Origin: Streptomyces rapamycinicus NRRL 5491
Lineage (GTDB): Bacteria; Actinomycetota; Actinomycetes; Streptomycetales; Streptomycetaceae
Length of the DNA: 64,000 nt
NCBI RefSeq assembly: GCF_024298965.1
Contig: NZ_CP085193.1
Span: 6,324,001 to 6,388,000, forward strand
Direction of reading: 5' to 3'
The notes under the pieces were generated by a model that was given only the letters and a program-made list of their open reading frames with translations, searched no databases and was not told the origin of the DNA. Shown here piece after piece: positions 16,289 to 25,129 of the stretch. Numbering within the stretch: position 1 is the stretch's first letter; each line of letters begins with the position of its first letter. Position numbers and translations under genes: made by a program.

Positions 16289-16949
16289 CGCAACGCTGCA
16301 CGACGCCCACCCGGACCCGGACGACTTCGCGGTCCAGATCTCCGACCAGATCGAGAGCTTCATCGTCGCGGTCACCGAAGTCGCCAAGGGGGACGAGCCG
16401 GACAGCGCTGTGCCGTTCCTGCTGCTCGAGCTGTCGCAGCTGCTCCTCGCGGGCGGCCGGCTCGGCGCGCACGAGGACTTCGTCCCGGACGAGCGGTACG
16501 AACCGGACGTCGGCCCGGAGCCGGACGTCGACGAGCTGCGTGAGCGCTTCGCCCAGCTGCTGGAGCCGGTGGACATCTACTCGGAGGTCTTCGACCCGTA
16601 CGTGCCGCGCAGCCAGCCCGTGGCCTGCCGGATCTCCGACGACCTGGCCGGGATCATCACCGATCTGCGGCACGGGATGGCGCACTACCGCGAGGGCCGG
16701 ATCAGCGAGGCGCTGTGGTGGTGGCAGTTCTCATACCTCTCCAACTGGGGGACGACCGCCTCGGCGGCCCTGCGCGCGCTGCAGTCGCTGGTCGCGCACG
16801 TACGGCTGGACAGCCCGCTGGACGAGCTGGACGGTCTGGACACGGACAGCAGCAGCGCGGGCGGTGACGAGGAGCTCGCGGAGGAGGCCGGGCGGGTCAT
16901 GGCGGCGGAGATCGCGGGACCGCTCGGACTGCGGTCGGGCCCGCACTGA
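16281..16949 (+). CDS. DUF5063 domain-containing protein
   Basis: A 222-residue, strongly acidic, mostly helical protein without signal peptide or membrane segment. GAAGGGAG at 16262-16269 supports ATG 16281, which overlaps the end of recR, so the two are translationally coupled. It matches the DUF5063 family that follows recR in Streptomyces; segments such as [22 protein letters not shown] are its most conserved part. The function is unknown. The link to recR suggests DNA repair or replication, but nothing in the sequence shows an activity. Confidence 0.88.
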   Translation: MSDATLHDAHPDPDDFAVQISDQIESFIVAVTEVAKGDEPDSAVPFLLLELSQLLLAGGRLGAHEDFVPDERYEPDVGPEPDVDELRERFAQLLEPVDIYSEVFDPYVPRSQPVACRISDDLAGIITDLRHGMAHYREGRISEALWWWQFSYLSNWGTTASAALRALQSLVAHVRLDSPLDELDGLDTDSSSAGGDEELAEEAGRVMAAEIAGPLGLRSGPH

Positions 16950-17318
16950 GGAGCGCCGGAGACGGCCGCGGGGCGGACCCGCGGGAAGCCACGCGGAGCG
17001 GCCCGCGACACGGCCCGCGACACGCCCCGCGGAGCGGCCCGCCGGATGGTCTTCCGGACGACCGGCCAGGCCGCCCGATCCTGTGAGCTGGGTTACGTTC
17101 CCGTGTGCTTCGGCGGTAAGCGGGCAGGGTTCGTCGCTGAGCGGGTGGGAGGGATGCGGGGATCTCGCGTGTGCGTGGACGTTGCGCCGTGTGATGCCCC
17201 TCGTCCTCCCCTGATCACTTTGCGAGGCATTCGTCTCGCTATGTGATATTGGGAGGGCATATTCCGGCCGCTCGTTAGACTGAGCCGACCGCATTATTGA
17301 GAGCTGCGAGGAGCGCAC
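16950..17318. other. Intergenic region upstream of ask
   Basis: About 370 bp with no convincing gene. The left part (16990-17045) is a degenerate GC tandem of GCGGAGCGGCCCGC-like units. The right part, AT-richer, holds the dyad at 17214-17247 and a TTAGACT -10-like sequence near 17275, so it should contain the ask-asd promoter. Confidence 0.6.
17214..17247. promoter_or_regulatory. 34-bp interrupted dyad upstream of ask-asd
   Basis: The arms are ATCAC (17214-17218) and GCGAG (17222-17226), answered by CTCGC (17235-17239) and GTGAT (17243-17247), with equal 3-base gaps on both sides and an 8-base centre. The dyad lies about 30 bp before a -10-like TTAGACT and about 70 bp before the start codon. 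It could be an operator or form an RNA hairpin if transcription starts upstream of it. Confidence 0.5.
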
Positions 17319-18599
17319 GTGGGCCTTGTCGTGCAGAAGTACGGAGGCTCCTCCGTTGCCGATGCCGAAGGCATCAAGCGGGTCGCCAAGCGAATCGTGG
17401 AAGCCAAGAAGAACGGCCACCAGGTGGTCGTCGTGGTCTCCGCGATGGGCGACACAACGGACGAGCTGATCGATCTCGCCGAGCAGGTATCCCCGATTCC
17501 TACTGGGCGCGAGTTCGACATGCTGCTGACCGCGGGAGAGCGGATCTCCATGGCCTTGCTGGCGATGGCGATCAAAAACCTCGGTCACGAGGCGCTGTCG
17601 TTCACCGGCAGCCAGGCGGGAGTCATCACCGACGCGGTTCACAACAAAGCACGGATCATCGACGTCACACCGGGCCGCATCCGTGACGCGCTCGAACTCG
17701 GCGCGGTCGCGATCGTCGCGGGCTTCCAGGGCGTGTCCCAGGAGAGCAAGGACATCACCACCCTCGGCCGGGGCGGTTCCGACACCACCGCGGTCGCGCT
17801 GGCCGCGGCCCTGGACGCCGAGGTGTGCGAGATCTACACCGACGTGGACGGCGTGTTCACCGCCGATCCGCGCGTGGTGAAGAAGGCTCGCAAGATCAAC
17901 GAGATTCCGTACGAGGACATGCTGGAGCTCGCCGCGAGCGGCTCCAAGGTGCTGCACCTGCGCTGTGTGGAGTACGCGCGCCGGTACACCATCCCCATTC
18001 ACGTACGGTCGTCTTTCTCCGGTCACCAGGGCACCTGGGTGCGCAACCGGCCGGAAGCGGGAGAAGGAGAAGAAGGCATGGAGCAGGCGATCATCTCCGG
18101 AGTCGCGCACGACACGTCCGAGGCCAAGGTCACGGTCGTCGGGGTGCCGGACAAGCCGGGTGAGGCCGCGGCCATCTTCCGCACCATCTCCGACGCCGAG
18201 ATCAACATCGACATGGTGGTGCAGAACGTCTCCGCCGCGTCGACCGGACTGACCGACATCTCCTTCACGCTGCCGAAGACGGACGGCCACCGGGCGATGG
18301 AGGCGCTGACCAAGTCCAAGTCGCTGATCGGCTTCGACTCGCTGCGCTACGACGACCAGATCGCCAAGATCTCCCTGATCGGTGCCGGTATGCGCACCAA
18401 CCCGGGGGTCACCGCGACCTTCTTCGAGGCGCTGTCGAACGCCGGGGTCAACATCGAGCTGATCTCGACCTCCGAGATCCGCATCTCGGTCGTCACCCGC
18501 GCCGACGATGTGAAGGACGCGGTCGTGGCCGTGCACAGCGCCTTCGGCCTGGACAGTGAGACCGACGAAGCGGTGGTCTACGGAGGGACCGGACGATGA
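17319..18599 (+). CDS. ask: Aspartate kinase
   Basis: A 426-residue aspartokinase, which phosphorylates L-aspartate at the head of the lysine, threonine, methionine and diaminopimelate pathway. The kinase domain starts [13 protein letters not shown] and includes the nucleotide-binding [12 protein letters not shown] (about 150) and [15 protein letters not shown] (about 170). Two ACT domains (about 265-335 and 345-415) provide feedback control, probably by lysine and threonine as in other actinobacteria. The GTG at 17319 has GAGGAG just upstream. An internal start at 18078 would give a separate regulatory subunit. The stop overlaps the asd start (ATGA 18596-18599), so the first two enzymes of the pathway are coupled. 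Confidence 0.95.
   Translation: MGLVVQKYGGSSVADAEGIKRVAKRIVEAKKNGHQVVVVVSAMGDTTDELIDLAEQVSPIPTGREFDMLLTAGERISMALLAMAIKNLGHEALSFTGSQAGVITDAVHNKARIIDVTPGRIRDALELGAVAIVAGFQGVSQESKDITTLGRGGSDTTAVALAAALDAEVCEIYTDVDGVFTADPRVVKKARKINEIPYEDMLELAASGSKVLHLRCVEYARRYTIPIHVRSSFSGHQGTWVRNRPEAGEGEEGMEQAIISGVAHDTSEAKVTVVGVPDKPGEAAAIFRTISDAEINIDMVVQNVSAASTGLTDISFTLPKTDGHRAMEALTKSKSLIGFDSLRYDDQIAKISLIGAGMRTNPGVTATFFEALSNAGVNIELISTSEIRISVVTRADDVKDAVVAVHSAFGLDSETDEAVVYGGTGR
18078..18599 (+). other. Internal in-frame start for the Ask beta subunit
   Basis: ATG 18078 lies in the ask frame, preceded by a purine-rich AGAAGGAGAAGAAGGC ribosome site. Translation from here gives 173 residues, beginning [12 protein letters not shown] and containing both ACT domains. 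Actinobacterial aspartokinases of this type are alpha2-beta2 enzymes whose beta chain arises in this way, so the site is probably used. Confidence 0.7.
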
Positions 18600-19687
18600 C
18601 CGGCCATGGCGGTGCCGGCGGTGGCGACAAGCCCACCCTCGCGGTCGTCGGGGCCACCGGCGCGGTCGGCACCGTCATGCTCTCGATCCTCTCCGAGCGC
18701 GCCGACATCTGGGGCGAGATCCGGCTGATCGCCTCGCCCCGCTCGGCCGGCCGGAAGCTGACCGTCCGGGGTGAGCAGGTCGAGGTCGTCGCGCTGAGCG
18801 AGGAGGCGTTCGAGGGCGTCGACGTCGCGATGTTCGACGTCCCCGACGAGGTCTCGGCGCGGTGGGCGCCCATCGCGGCGAGCAGGGGCGCGGTGGCCGT
18901 CGACAACTCCGGCGCCTTCCGGATGGACCCCGATGTCCCCCTGGTGGTGCCGGAGGTGAACGCGCACGCGGCCCGGGTCCGCCCGCGCGGCATCATCGCC
19001 AACCCCAACTGCACCACCCTGTCGATGATCGTCGCGATGGGCGCGCTGCACGCCGAGTTCGGGCTGAGCGAGCTGATCGTCTCCTCGTACCAGGCGGTCT
19101 CCGGCGCGGGCAAGGAAGGCATCGACGCCCTGCGCGAGCAGATCGCGCTGGTCGCCGGTACGGAGCTGGGCACCCACCCCGGGGACGTACGGCGGGCGGT
19201 GGGCGACACCGGGCCGTTCCCGGCGCCGATGGCGCTCAATGTGGTGCCGTTCGCCGGTTCGCTCAAGGAGGACGGCTGGTCCTCCGAGGAGCTCAAGGTG
19301 CGGAACGAGTCCCGCAAGATCCTCGGGCTGCCGGAGCTGAGGGTCACCGCGACCTGTGTACGGGTGCCCGTGATCACCACGCATTCGCTGGCCGTGCACG
19401 CGCGGTTCGAGAACGAGGTGACGGTCGAGGCGGCGCACGAGATCCTGGCGGGCGCCCCCGGGGTGGTGCTGTGCGACAACCCGGCGGAGGGCGAGTTCCC
19501 GACGCCCGCCGACGCCGTGGGCACCGACCCCACCTGGGTCGGCCGGGTGCGGCGGTCGCTGGACGATCCGAAGGCGCTGGAGCTGTTCGTCTGCGGTGAC
19601 AACCTGCGCAAGGGCGCGGCGCTGAACACCGCGCAGATCGCGGAGGTCGTCGCGGCCGAGCTGACGGGCGGGGCCGCCGCGCGCTGA
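18596..19687 (+). CDS. asd: Aspartate-semialdehyde dehydrogenase
   Basis: A 363-residue NADPH-dependent enzyme that reduces aspartyl phosphate to the semialdehyde. The Rossmann start is [18 protein letters not shown] (about 15), the catalytic Cys is in [11 protein letters not shown] (about 140), the Gln in [13 protein letters not shown] (about 167) and the His in ITTHSLAVH (about 265). It is translationally coupled to ask. The product feeds both diaminopimelate for the cell wall and the threonine/methionine branch. A hairpin terminator follows 160 bp downstream. Confidence 0.95.
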   Translation: MTGHGGAGGGDKPTLAVVGATGAVGTVMLSILSERADIWGEIRLIASPRSAGRKLTVRGEQVEVVALSEEAFEGVDVAMFDVPDEVSARWAPIAASRGAVAVDNSGAFRMDPDVPLVVPEVNAHAARVRPRGIIANPNCTTLSMIVAMGALHAEFGLSELIVSSYQAVSGAGKEGIDALREQIALVAGTELGTHPGDVRRAVGDTGPFPAPMALNVVPFAGSLKEDGWSSEELKVRNESRKILGLPELRVTATCVRVPVITTHSLAVHARFENEVTVEAAHEILAGAPGVVLCDNPAEGEFPTPADAVGTDPTWVGRVRRSLDDPKALELFVCGDNLRKGAALNTAQIAEVVAAELTGGAAAR

Positions 19688-19745
19688 GAGGCGGCCGGCG
19701 CGCTGAGACGGGGCCGGGGCGCTGTAACGTGAGCGATCGTCTTAA

Positions 19746-19759
19746 AGTGACGTTTCACC
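19746..19759. promoter_or_regulatory. AGTGA-N4-TCACC dyad upstream of the sigma factor gene
   Basis: AGTGA (19746-19750) and TCACC (19755-19759) form a short dyad resembling the early published BldD operator consensus AGTgA-n-TCACc. It lies about 280 bp before the sigma factor start, beyond the hairpin that ends the ask-asd transcript. Similarity of so short a site is weak evidence. Confidence 0.3.
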
Positions 19760-19849
19760 AGTGCGTCGTCCGGCAGATTGTGAATATCCTGTGCGCGTGT
19801 CACTGGCCTGGACCAGCTGAGCTGGGCCGTTGATGTGATCGACGTATTC

Positions 19850-19886
19850 GCTCCCCGTTCGCTGCAACCGGCAGCGGGCGGGGAGC
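19850..19886 (+). terminator. Hairpin terminator after ask-asd
   Basis: The outer stem GCTCCCCG/CGGGGAGC and an inner CGCTGC/GCAGCG stem form a long hairpin, followed by GTCTTT. It would end the ask-asd transcript before the sigma factor gene. Confidence 0.65.
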
Positions 19887-19950
19887 GTCTTTCCAGCCGT
19901 CCCGCAGTGGGTGCTGGGATAACTGGGGCATTGGGGAAGAGTTGGTGCGC

Positions 19951-20115
19951 ATGGGGGCATTCAACGCATCGTCAAAAGCGGTGCCTCACGCGTACAACCC
20001 TGACAGGGGGCGGCGTGTCCAACAGGCGTGGCAGAGGTATTCGGCATCGCAACGGTTCCAGGGCATGGCGGCGCGGCAGTACGCCCCCCGCGTGCCCCAG
20101 GTGGCATGCCGGTGA
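19951..20115 (+). CDS. Possible 54-codon ORF overlapping the sigma factor 5' end
   Basis: ATG 19951 opens a 54-codon frame ending at TGA 20113-20115. The product would be small and basic (RVQQAWQRYSASQRF) with no known motif. Hand-counted third-position GC is about 78%, better than the overlapping first codons of the annotated sigma factor frame. It could be a leader peptide or small protein, in which case the sigma factor would start at ATG 20181. It lacks a well-placed ribosome site. Confidence 0.25.
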   Translation: MGAFNASSKAVPHAYNPDRGRRVQQAWQRYSASQRFQGMAARQYAPRVPQVACR

Positions 20116-20681
20116 TCGCGCCATGGCCGTCGGCCCGCCCCGCGCACATCACAACAGGGCGCGAGGACACTGACGACGCGATGGCAGCGGGCACCACAGT
20201 CGATCACCTCACCGAGACCTACCGCGCCCATTACCGGTCGCTGCTCGGTCTCGCCGCGCTCCTTCTCGACGACACCGCGTCCTGCGAGGACGTCGTGCAG
20301 GAAGCGTTCATCCGTGTGCACTCGGCGCGCAAGAGAGTCCGGGATCCCGAGAAGACCCTCGCCTATCTGCGGCAGACGGTCGTCAATCTCTCCCGCTCCG
20401 CGCTGCGCCGGCGCATCCTCGGGCTGAAGCTGCTCTCCAAGCCGATGCCCGATATGGCCAGTGCCGAGGAGGGGGCGTACGAACAGCTAGAACGCGATCA
20501 ACTGATCAAGGCGATGAGGGGACTTCAGCGCCGTCAGCGCGAGGTTCTCGTGCTGCGCTACTTCGCCGATATGACCGAGGCCCAGGTGGCCGAGACGCTG
20601 GGCATTTCGCTCGGCTCGGTCAAGGCGTACGGCTCGCGCGGCATCGCGGCGCTCCGCGTCGCCATGGAGGCTCCGGCATGA
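20028..20681 (+). CDS. ECF RNA polymerase sigma factor, SigE-family size class
   Basis: A sigma-70 family factor with region 2 (YRAHYRSLLGLAALLLDD, then EDVVQEAFIRVHS) and region 4 (RRQREVLVLRYFADMTEAQVAETLGISLGSVKAYGSRG) and no region 3, i.e. an ECF factor. As drawn from GTG 20028 it has 217 residues, of which the first 51 are low-complexity and Pro-rich; ATG 20181 would give a 166-residue protein of standard ECF length and is a serious alternative. It is coupled by ATGA (20678-20681) to a gene for a membrane-anchored protein, which may act as its anti-sigma factor or sensor. The signal it answers is unknown. Confidence 0.88.
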   Translation: MAEVFGIATVPGHGGAAVRPPRAPGGMPVIAPWPSARPAHITTGREDTDDAMAAGTTVDHLTETYRAHYRSLLGLAALLLDDTASCEDVVQEAFIRVHSARKRVRDPEKTLAYLRQTVVNLSRSALRRRILGLKLLSKPMPDMASAEEGAYEQLERDQLIKAMRGLQRRQREVLVLRYFADMTEAQVAETLGISLGSVKAYGSRGIAALRVAMEAPA

Positions 20682-22081
20682 ACCACAACACATCTGCGAC
20701 GGACCCGGGGGATTCCGGCCGGCGGCACGGCCACGAGCCGGAATCCAGGGAGCCGACGGGGTCCGGGGAGACCACGGGGCCCATGGAGCCGGTAGAGGCG
20801 ACGGAGGCCGCGGAGAGCGCGGAGACCGCGGCGGATGGGGAGTCCACGGCGGGCGGGGAGTCCGCCGGGTCCGCGGAGTCTCCGGAGGCCCGTGAGTCGG
20901 CCGGGTCCGCGGAGAACCGTGAGCCCGCGGAGTCCGCGGGCACCGAGGAGCGCACCGCGTCCGCCGAGGAGCCCACCGGGTCCGCCGAGGCCGCGGAGGG
21001 CAGGAAGTCCGCCGGGGCCGAGCCGGGGCGGGTGACGCCCCTCCGCATTCAGCTGGACGACGACGAGCCCGGTGGTGAGGGCGAGGATGCGCTGCGGCGG
21101 CTGCTGCACCGCGCCGTCGACGAGCTCGAGCCGTCCCCCGAGTCCCTCGACCATCTGCGGCGCGCCGTGCCCGCCCGCCGTGCGCGGCGGCGCCAGGCCC
21201 TGGTCGGGGCCGCCGCGGCGCTGGTGCTCGGCTGTGCGGCCGTACCGGCGCTGGTGCACGTCGCGACCACCGGCGACAGCTCGAACGGCCGCCCGGCCAA
21301 CGCCGCCAGCAGCCACCGCACCCCTGAGGCCAGCGGCGGCCGGCACGGCGAGGGCAGCGGCGGCAAGGACGCCGACGGGCCCTCCGACACGGTCGAAGAG
21401 CACAAGGGCGGCAAGGGCAAGGACGACGAGAAGGACAAGCCGTCGAAGGGCGAGGAGGGCGGCTCCGGCGGTACGGCCCCCGACCCCACCAACACGCTGA
21501 ACGCCACCTCTCCCACCTGCAGCCGCGCCCAGCTCACCAGCGGTGGCGCCGGATCGGTCGGAGCGGCCGACGCCGAGGGGCGGGTCTACGGCTCGTTCCG
21601 CGTCGTGAACGTCTCGGACCGGGCCTGCACGGTCGAGGGCAGCGGCTCGGTGGGCGCCAGCGCCCAGGGCGGCGCGGACGGCTCGCGGATCCTGGTCGTG
21701 GACCATACGGCGGGGGACGCGGCGGCGGGGCTGCCCGACCCCTCCATCCAGCCGGGCACGCTCATCCTCAAGCCCGGCCAGGCGTACGAGGTGAAGTTCG
21801 CCTGGATCCCGGCGTCGGGCGGCGGCACCAGCGGCTGCTCCACCACCGGCACCCCGACCCCCGACCCGTCCACGGGCTCGGCCCAGGACGGACCGCAGGA
21901 CGACCCCAGCACGGGCGATCCGGGCGGCACCCCGGGCGGTGGCGGCGGTGGCGGTGAGCCGCAGGACGCGAGCGTCCTGGTCAGCCACACACCGGAGGCG
22001 GGCGACCCGGCCGCGGCGAGCGTGACGGTCGGCGGCGCCTGCGCCGGAACGATCTACCGCACCGGTCTGCTGGCGTCCTAG
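20678..22081 (+). CDS. Membrane-anchored protein coupled to the sigma factor
   Basis: A 467-residue protein of unknown function. Residues 1-115 are a low-complexity acidic tract rich in Glu, Ser, Ala and Gly, encoded by degenerate repeats. A helical stretch (LLHRAVDELEPSPESLDHLRRAVPARRARRR) precedes one membrane helix (about 178-200: ALVGAAAALVLGCAAVPALV). The rest is extracellular: a Lys/Asp/Gly linker, then a beta-rich domain with four or more Cys (TCSRAQL, ACTVEG, GCSTT, GACAG). The start overlaps the sigma stop. The layout of a cytoplasmic helical region, one membrane span and an outside domain suits an anti-sigma factor, but no ZAS zinc motif is present. Confidence 0.8.
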   Translation: MNHNTSATDPGDSGRRHGHEPESREPTGSGETTGPMEPVEATEAAESAETAADGESTAGGESAGSAESPEARESAGSAENREPAESAGTEERTASAEEPTGSAEAAEGRKSAGAEPGRVTPLRIQLDDDEPGGEGEDALRRLLHRAVDELEPSPESLDHLRRAVPARRARRRQALVGAAAALVLGCAAVPALVHVATTGDSSNGRPANAASSHRTPEASGGRHGEGSGGKDADGPSDTVEEHKGGKGKDDEKDKPSKGEEGGSGGTAPDPTNTLNATSPTCSRAQLTSGGAGSVGAADAEGRVYGSFRVVNVSDRACTVEGSGSVGASAQGGADGSRILVVDHTAGDAAAGLPDPSIQPGTLILKPGQAYEVKFAWIPASGGGTSGCSTTGTPTPDPSTGSAQDGPQDDPSTGDPGGTPGGGGGGGEPQDASVLVSHTPEAGDPAAASVTVGGACAGTIYRTGLLAS

Positions 22082-22285
22082 CGCGCACTGCCTTCCCTCC
22101 AAAGCCCGCCGACGTCTCTCCGGAGCCGCGGAGCAGCGGTCTCCCGGGACCTCGAGCCCGACCTCGAGCCCGGGAGCCCCGTGGCGGTCCGGGCGCGCCC
22201 TGCGGGCGTCCTGGGGCCGCGGCACGGGGCTCTGTGGGGCGGCCCCGCCGCCGGGGCCGGGACGCGAAGCCCGTACCGTGGGGGT

Positions 22286-23260
22286 GTGTATCGGTTTCTG
22301 CTGACGCCCCGCTGGTGGGTGATCAACGTATTCACCCTGTTGGCGATCCCGGTCTGCCTCTTCATGGGCAGCTGGCAGCTCAGCCGCTTCGAGACGCGTG
22401 TCAACACGCACAACCAGCAGCAGGACGAGGCGTCCGCCGCGCGCAAGGCCGCGGCCCGGCCGCTGGGCGATCTGCTGCCGGTCACCGCGAAGACCTCCGG
22501 GGAGCGGGCCACCGCCACCGGCCGATACGACACCGCACATCAACTCCTCGTGCCCGACCGGCGGCTGGACGGCCGCGACGGCTTCTATGTGCTGACTCTG
22601 CTGCGCGTGGACGAGGTCAAGGACGGGGCCAAGGACGAGGTCAAGGACGGGGCCAAGGACGGGGCCAAGGACGGGGGCAAGGACGGAGCCAGAGGCGAGG
22701 GCGAGGGCAAGGACGCGGCCGGGGGCGGCGCCAAGGCGCTGCCCGTCGTCCGCGGCTGGCTCCCCGGCGACGCCGACGATCCGGCGGTCACCGCCAAGGT
22801 GCCCGCACCCCCCTCCGGCGAGGTGACCGTCACCGGTGCGCTGCAGGCGTCCGAGCACCAGGGCGGCGACGGGGTGAGCGCGAGCGGCGGCCTCCCCCGC
22901 GGTCAGCTGGGCATGATCAGCGCCGCCTCCCTGGTCAATCTGGTGCCGTACCAGGTGTACGACGCCTGGGTCACCTCCGCCGAGGCTCCCGGGGCCCTGA
23001 AGCCGGTGCCCCCCACGGCGGCGGAGGGCACCGGGCTCGACATCAAGGCGTTCCAGAACCTGGGTTACACCGGTGAGTGGTTCGTCTTCGCGGGCTTCGT
23101 GGTCTTCATGTGGTTCCGGCTGTTCCGCCGGGAGGCCGAGACGGCCCGCGATCTGGCCCTCGGCATCACGCCACCCGAGCCGACGGCTCCGGCGGCGCCG
23201 GGTGCGGACCCGACCCCAGATGACGCCGAGCGAACTCGATCTCCAAGCGCAACTGCTTGA
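22286..23260 (+). CDS. SURF1 family cytochrome oxidase assembly protein
   Basis: A 324-residue protein with the SURF1 plan: one membrane helix near each end (WWVINVFTLLAIPVCLFMG at about 10-28 and EWFVFAGFVVFMWF at about 265-280) and an extracytoplasmic domain containing GSWQLSRF, RPLGDLLP, GFYVLTLLRV, LPVVRGWLPG and LVPYQVYDAWV. It helps insert haem a into cytochrome c oxidase. GTG 22286 puts the family start YRFLLTPRWW at residue 2. An insert of about 40 residues, rich in KDGAKDE repeats and coded by 12-bp DNA repeats (about 22618-22690), interrupts the domain. The 3' end overlaps the convergent peptidase gene by 95 bp. Confidence 0.85.
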   Translation: MYRFLLTPRWWVINVFTLLAIPVCLFMGSWQLSRFETRVNTHNQQQDEASAARKAAARPLGDLLPVTAKTSGERATATGRYDTAHQLLVPDRRLDGRDGFYVLTLLRVDEVKDGAKDEVKDGAKDGAKDGGKDGARGEGEGKDAAGGGAKALPVVRGWLPGDADDPAVTAKVPAPPSGEVTVTGALQASEHQGGDGVSASGGLPRGQLGMISAASLVNLVPYQVYDAWVTSAEAPGALKPVPPTAAEGTGLDIKAFQNLGYTGEWFVFAGFVVFMWFRLFRREAETARDLALGITPPEPTAPAAPGADPTPDDAERTRSPSATA

Positions 23261-25031
23261 TCCGCTCCTCGACGACCAGTGAGCCGTGCCCCGCGTCATA
23301 GCGGTAGACCTCATGCGGGGTGCCGCGCCGCTCGAGCCGCTCCACATAGTTGTCGATCTGCCGTATGGGGCAGCGCGGGTCGTTCACCCCCGCCGAGATG
23401 TAGACCGGCGCCCGCACGTCCTCCACATAGGTCAGCGGGGACGATGCCTCGAACCGCTCCGGCACCTCCTCCGGGGTGCCGCCCAGCAGGGTGCGGTCCA
23501 TCGCCTTCAGGGCCTCCATCTCGTCGTGGTAGGCCGTCACATAGTCCGCGACCGGGACCGCGGCCAGCCCCAGCGCCCAGGAAGCGGGCTGGGTCCCCAG
23601 CCCCAGCAGCGTCAGATAGCCGCCCCAGGAGCCGCCGGCCAGCACCAGCCGCTCGGGGTCGGCGAGCCCGGAGGCCACCGCCCACTCCCGTACGGCCGCG
23701 ATGTCCTCCAGCTCGATCAGCCCGACCCGGTGCTTGAGCGCGTCCGTCCACGCCCGCCCATAGCCGGTGGAGCCGCGGTAGTTGACCCGCACGACGGCGA
23801 AGCCGTGGTCCACCCAGGCCGCGGGGCCCGCCGCGAAGGCGTCGCTGTCGTGCCAGGTCGGCCCGCCGTGGATGTCGAAGACGGTGGGGAAGGGGCCCTC
23901 GCCCGCGGGCTTCTGCACCAGCGCGTGCACCCGCCCACCGGGGCCGTCCACCCAGACGTCGGTGACCGGCACCGACTCCGGGGCGGTGAAACCGGGCGGG
24001 TCCAGCACCGTCCGCCCGCTCGTCGACCGCACCTGGGGCGGCTTCTCGGCCGACGACCACAGGAACTCCACCGTGCCGTCCGGCCGTGCCGTGGCGCCCG
24101 AGATCGTGCCCGCCGGGGTCTCCAGACGGGTCAGCTCGCCGGAGGCGAGGTCGTACCGCCACAGCTCGCTGCGGGCCTGATGGCTGTGCTCGACCAGCAG
24201 GGCCGAGCCGTCCGGGAACCAGTCGGCCCCGACGTCACCGGGCAGATCGATCGCCAGCGCGGTCTCCACACCGGTCGTCGGATCCCACACCATGGGCTCC
24301 CACCGGCCGCGCCGCTGATGCCCGACCAGCAGCCGGGTGTCGCCCGCCACGGGCGCGAAGCCCATCACAGCCAGGCCCAGCTCCTCCGTGCCGCCCTTGG
24401 TGTCGTCCAGCTCCGCGACGGCCGTCCCGTCCGGCCGCAGGACCCGGATCGCCGAGTGCATCGCGTCGCCGTGCTCGGTGTGCTCGACCGCGATCAGCGT
24501 CCCGTCATGGGAGAGATCGCCCACTCCGGCGGACTCGCGGTGCCGGTAGATCTCCTCGGACTCGCCACCCGGCCGCACCACATGGATGGTCGAGCCGTCC
24601 TCGTCGGTGGACCGTCCGACGACCGCCGTGCCGTCGCGGCCCAGCGCGAGCCCCGCGGGGTAGGAGGGCTCCAGGCCCGGGGTCGCGGGCTCGTCGGCCG
24701 GGCGCTCGCCACCCTCGTCGCCCTCGCCGCCGCTGAACGGCTGACGCAGCCACACCCCGAACTCGTCGCCGTCGGTGTCCGAGAACCACCAGATCCACCG
24801 GCCGTCCGGCGACAGCACCCCGTCGGTCGTCCCGTTCGGCCGGTCCGTGACCTGCCGCTGGGCACCGGCGGCCCGATCCCATGCGTACAGCTCGTACGTA
24901 CCCGTGGCGTTCGAGACGAACAGCGAGTGGTCCGGGGCGTCTTCCGCCCAGTCGGGCAGCCCCACTCGCGGCGCCCGGAAGCGCTTTTCCCAGTCCGGCA
25001 TGGACTCCGTGCTCTCAGTCATGCCCACCAT
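23166..25031 (-). CDS. S9 family prolyl oligopeptidase-type peptidase
   Basis: A 621-residue peptidase with an N-terminal beta-propeller (about 20-360) and a C-terminal alpha/beta-hydrolase domain. The nucleophile Ser is in LAGGSWGGYLTL (about 470), the Asp near GVNDPRCPI (about 565) and the His in DAGHGSLV (about 595). It should cleave short peptides after proline or similar residues; there is no signal peptide, so it is probably cytoplasmic. The start at 25031 is preceded by GGAG; ATG 25022 is a close alternative, while the extended frame to 25169 overlaps the divergent gene and is unlikely. Confidence 0.88.
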   Translation of the reverse strand: MVGMTESTESMPDWEKRFRAPRVGLPDWAEDAPDHSLFVSNATGTYELYAWDRAAGAQRQVTDRPNGTTDGVLSPDGRWIWWFSDTDGDEFGVWLRQPFSGGEGDEGGERPADEPATPGLEPSYPAGLALGRDGTAVVGRSTDEDGSTIHVVRPGGESEEIYRHRESAGVGDLSHDGTLIAVEHTEHGDAMHSAIRVLRPDGTAVAELDDTKGGTEELGLAVMGFAPVAGDTRLLVGHQRRGRWEPMVWDPTTGVETALAIDLPGDVGADWFPDGSALLVEHSHQARSELWRYDLASGELTRLETPAGTISGATARPDGTVEFLWSSAEKPPQVRSTSGRTVLDPPGFTAPESVPVTDVWVDGPGGRVHALVQKPAGEGPFPTVFDIHGGPTWHDSDAFAAGPAAWVDHGFAVVRVNYRGSTGYGRAWTDALKHRVGLIELEDIAAVREWAVASGLADPERLVLAGGSWGGYLTLLGLGTQPASWALGLAAVPVADYVTAYHDEMEALKAMDRTLLGGTPEEVPERFEASSPLTYVEDVRAPVYISAGVNDPRCPIRQIDNYVERLERRGTPHEVYRYDAGHGSLVVEERIKQLRLEIEFARRHLGSGPHPAPPEPSARVA

Positions 25032-25129
25032 TCTGCTCCGCACCCCGACATGCGCGCTGGCGTCGTCCCGCGCCTGTGGATAACGTTCCCGGCGGGATGG
25101 ACGCCAGGCCGCACACCGAGGGGGAGCTG

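Noticed and set aside
16731..18536. 601-residue minus strand frame over ask
   Set aside because: Antisense of aspartokinase and its promoter region, with no motif.
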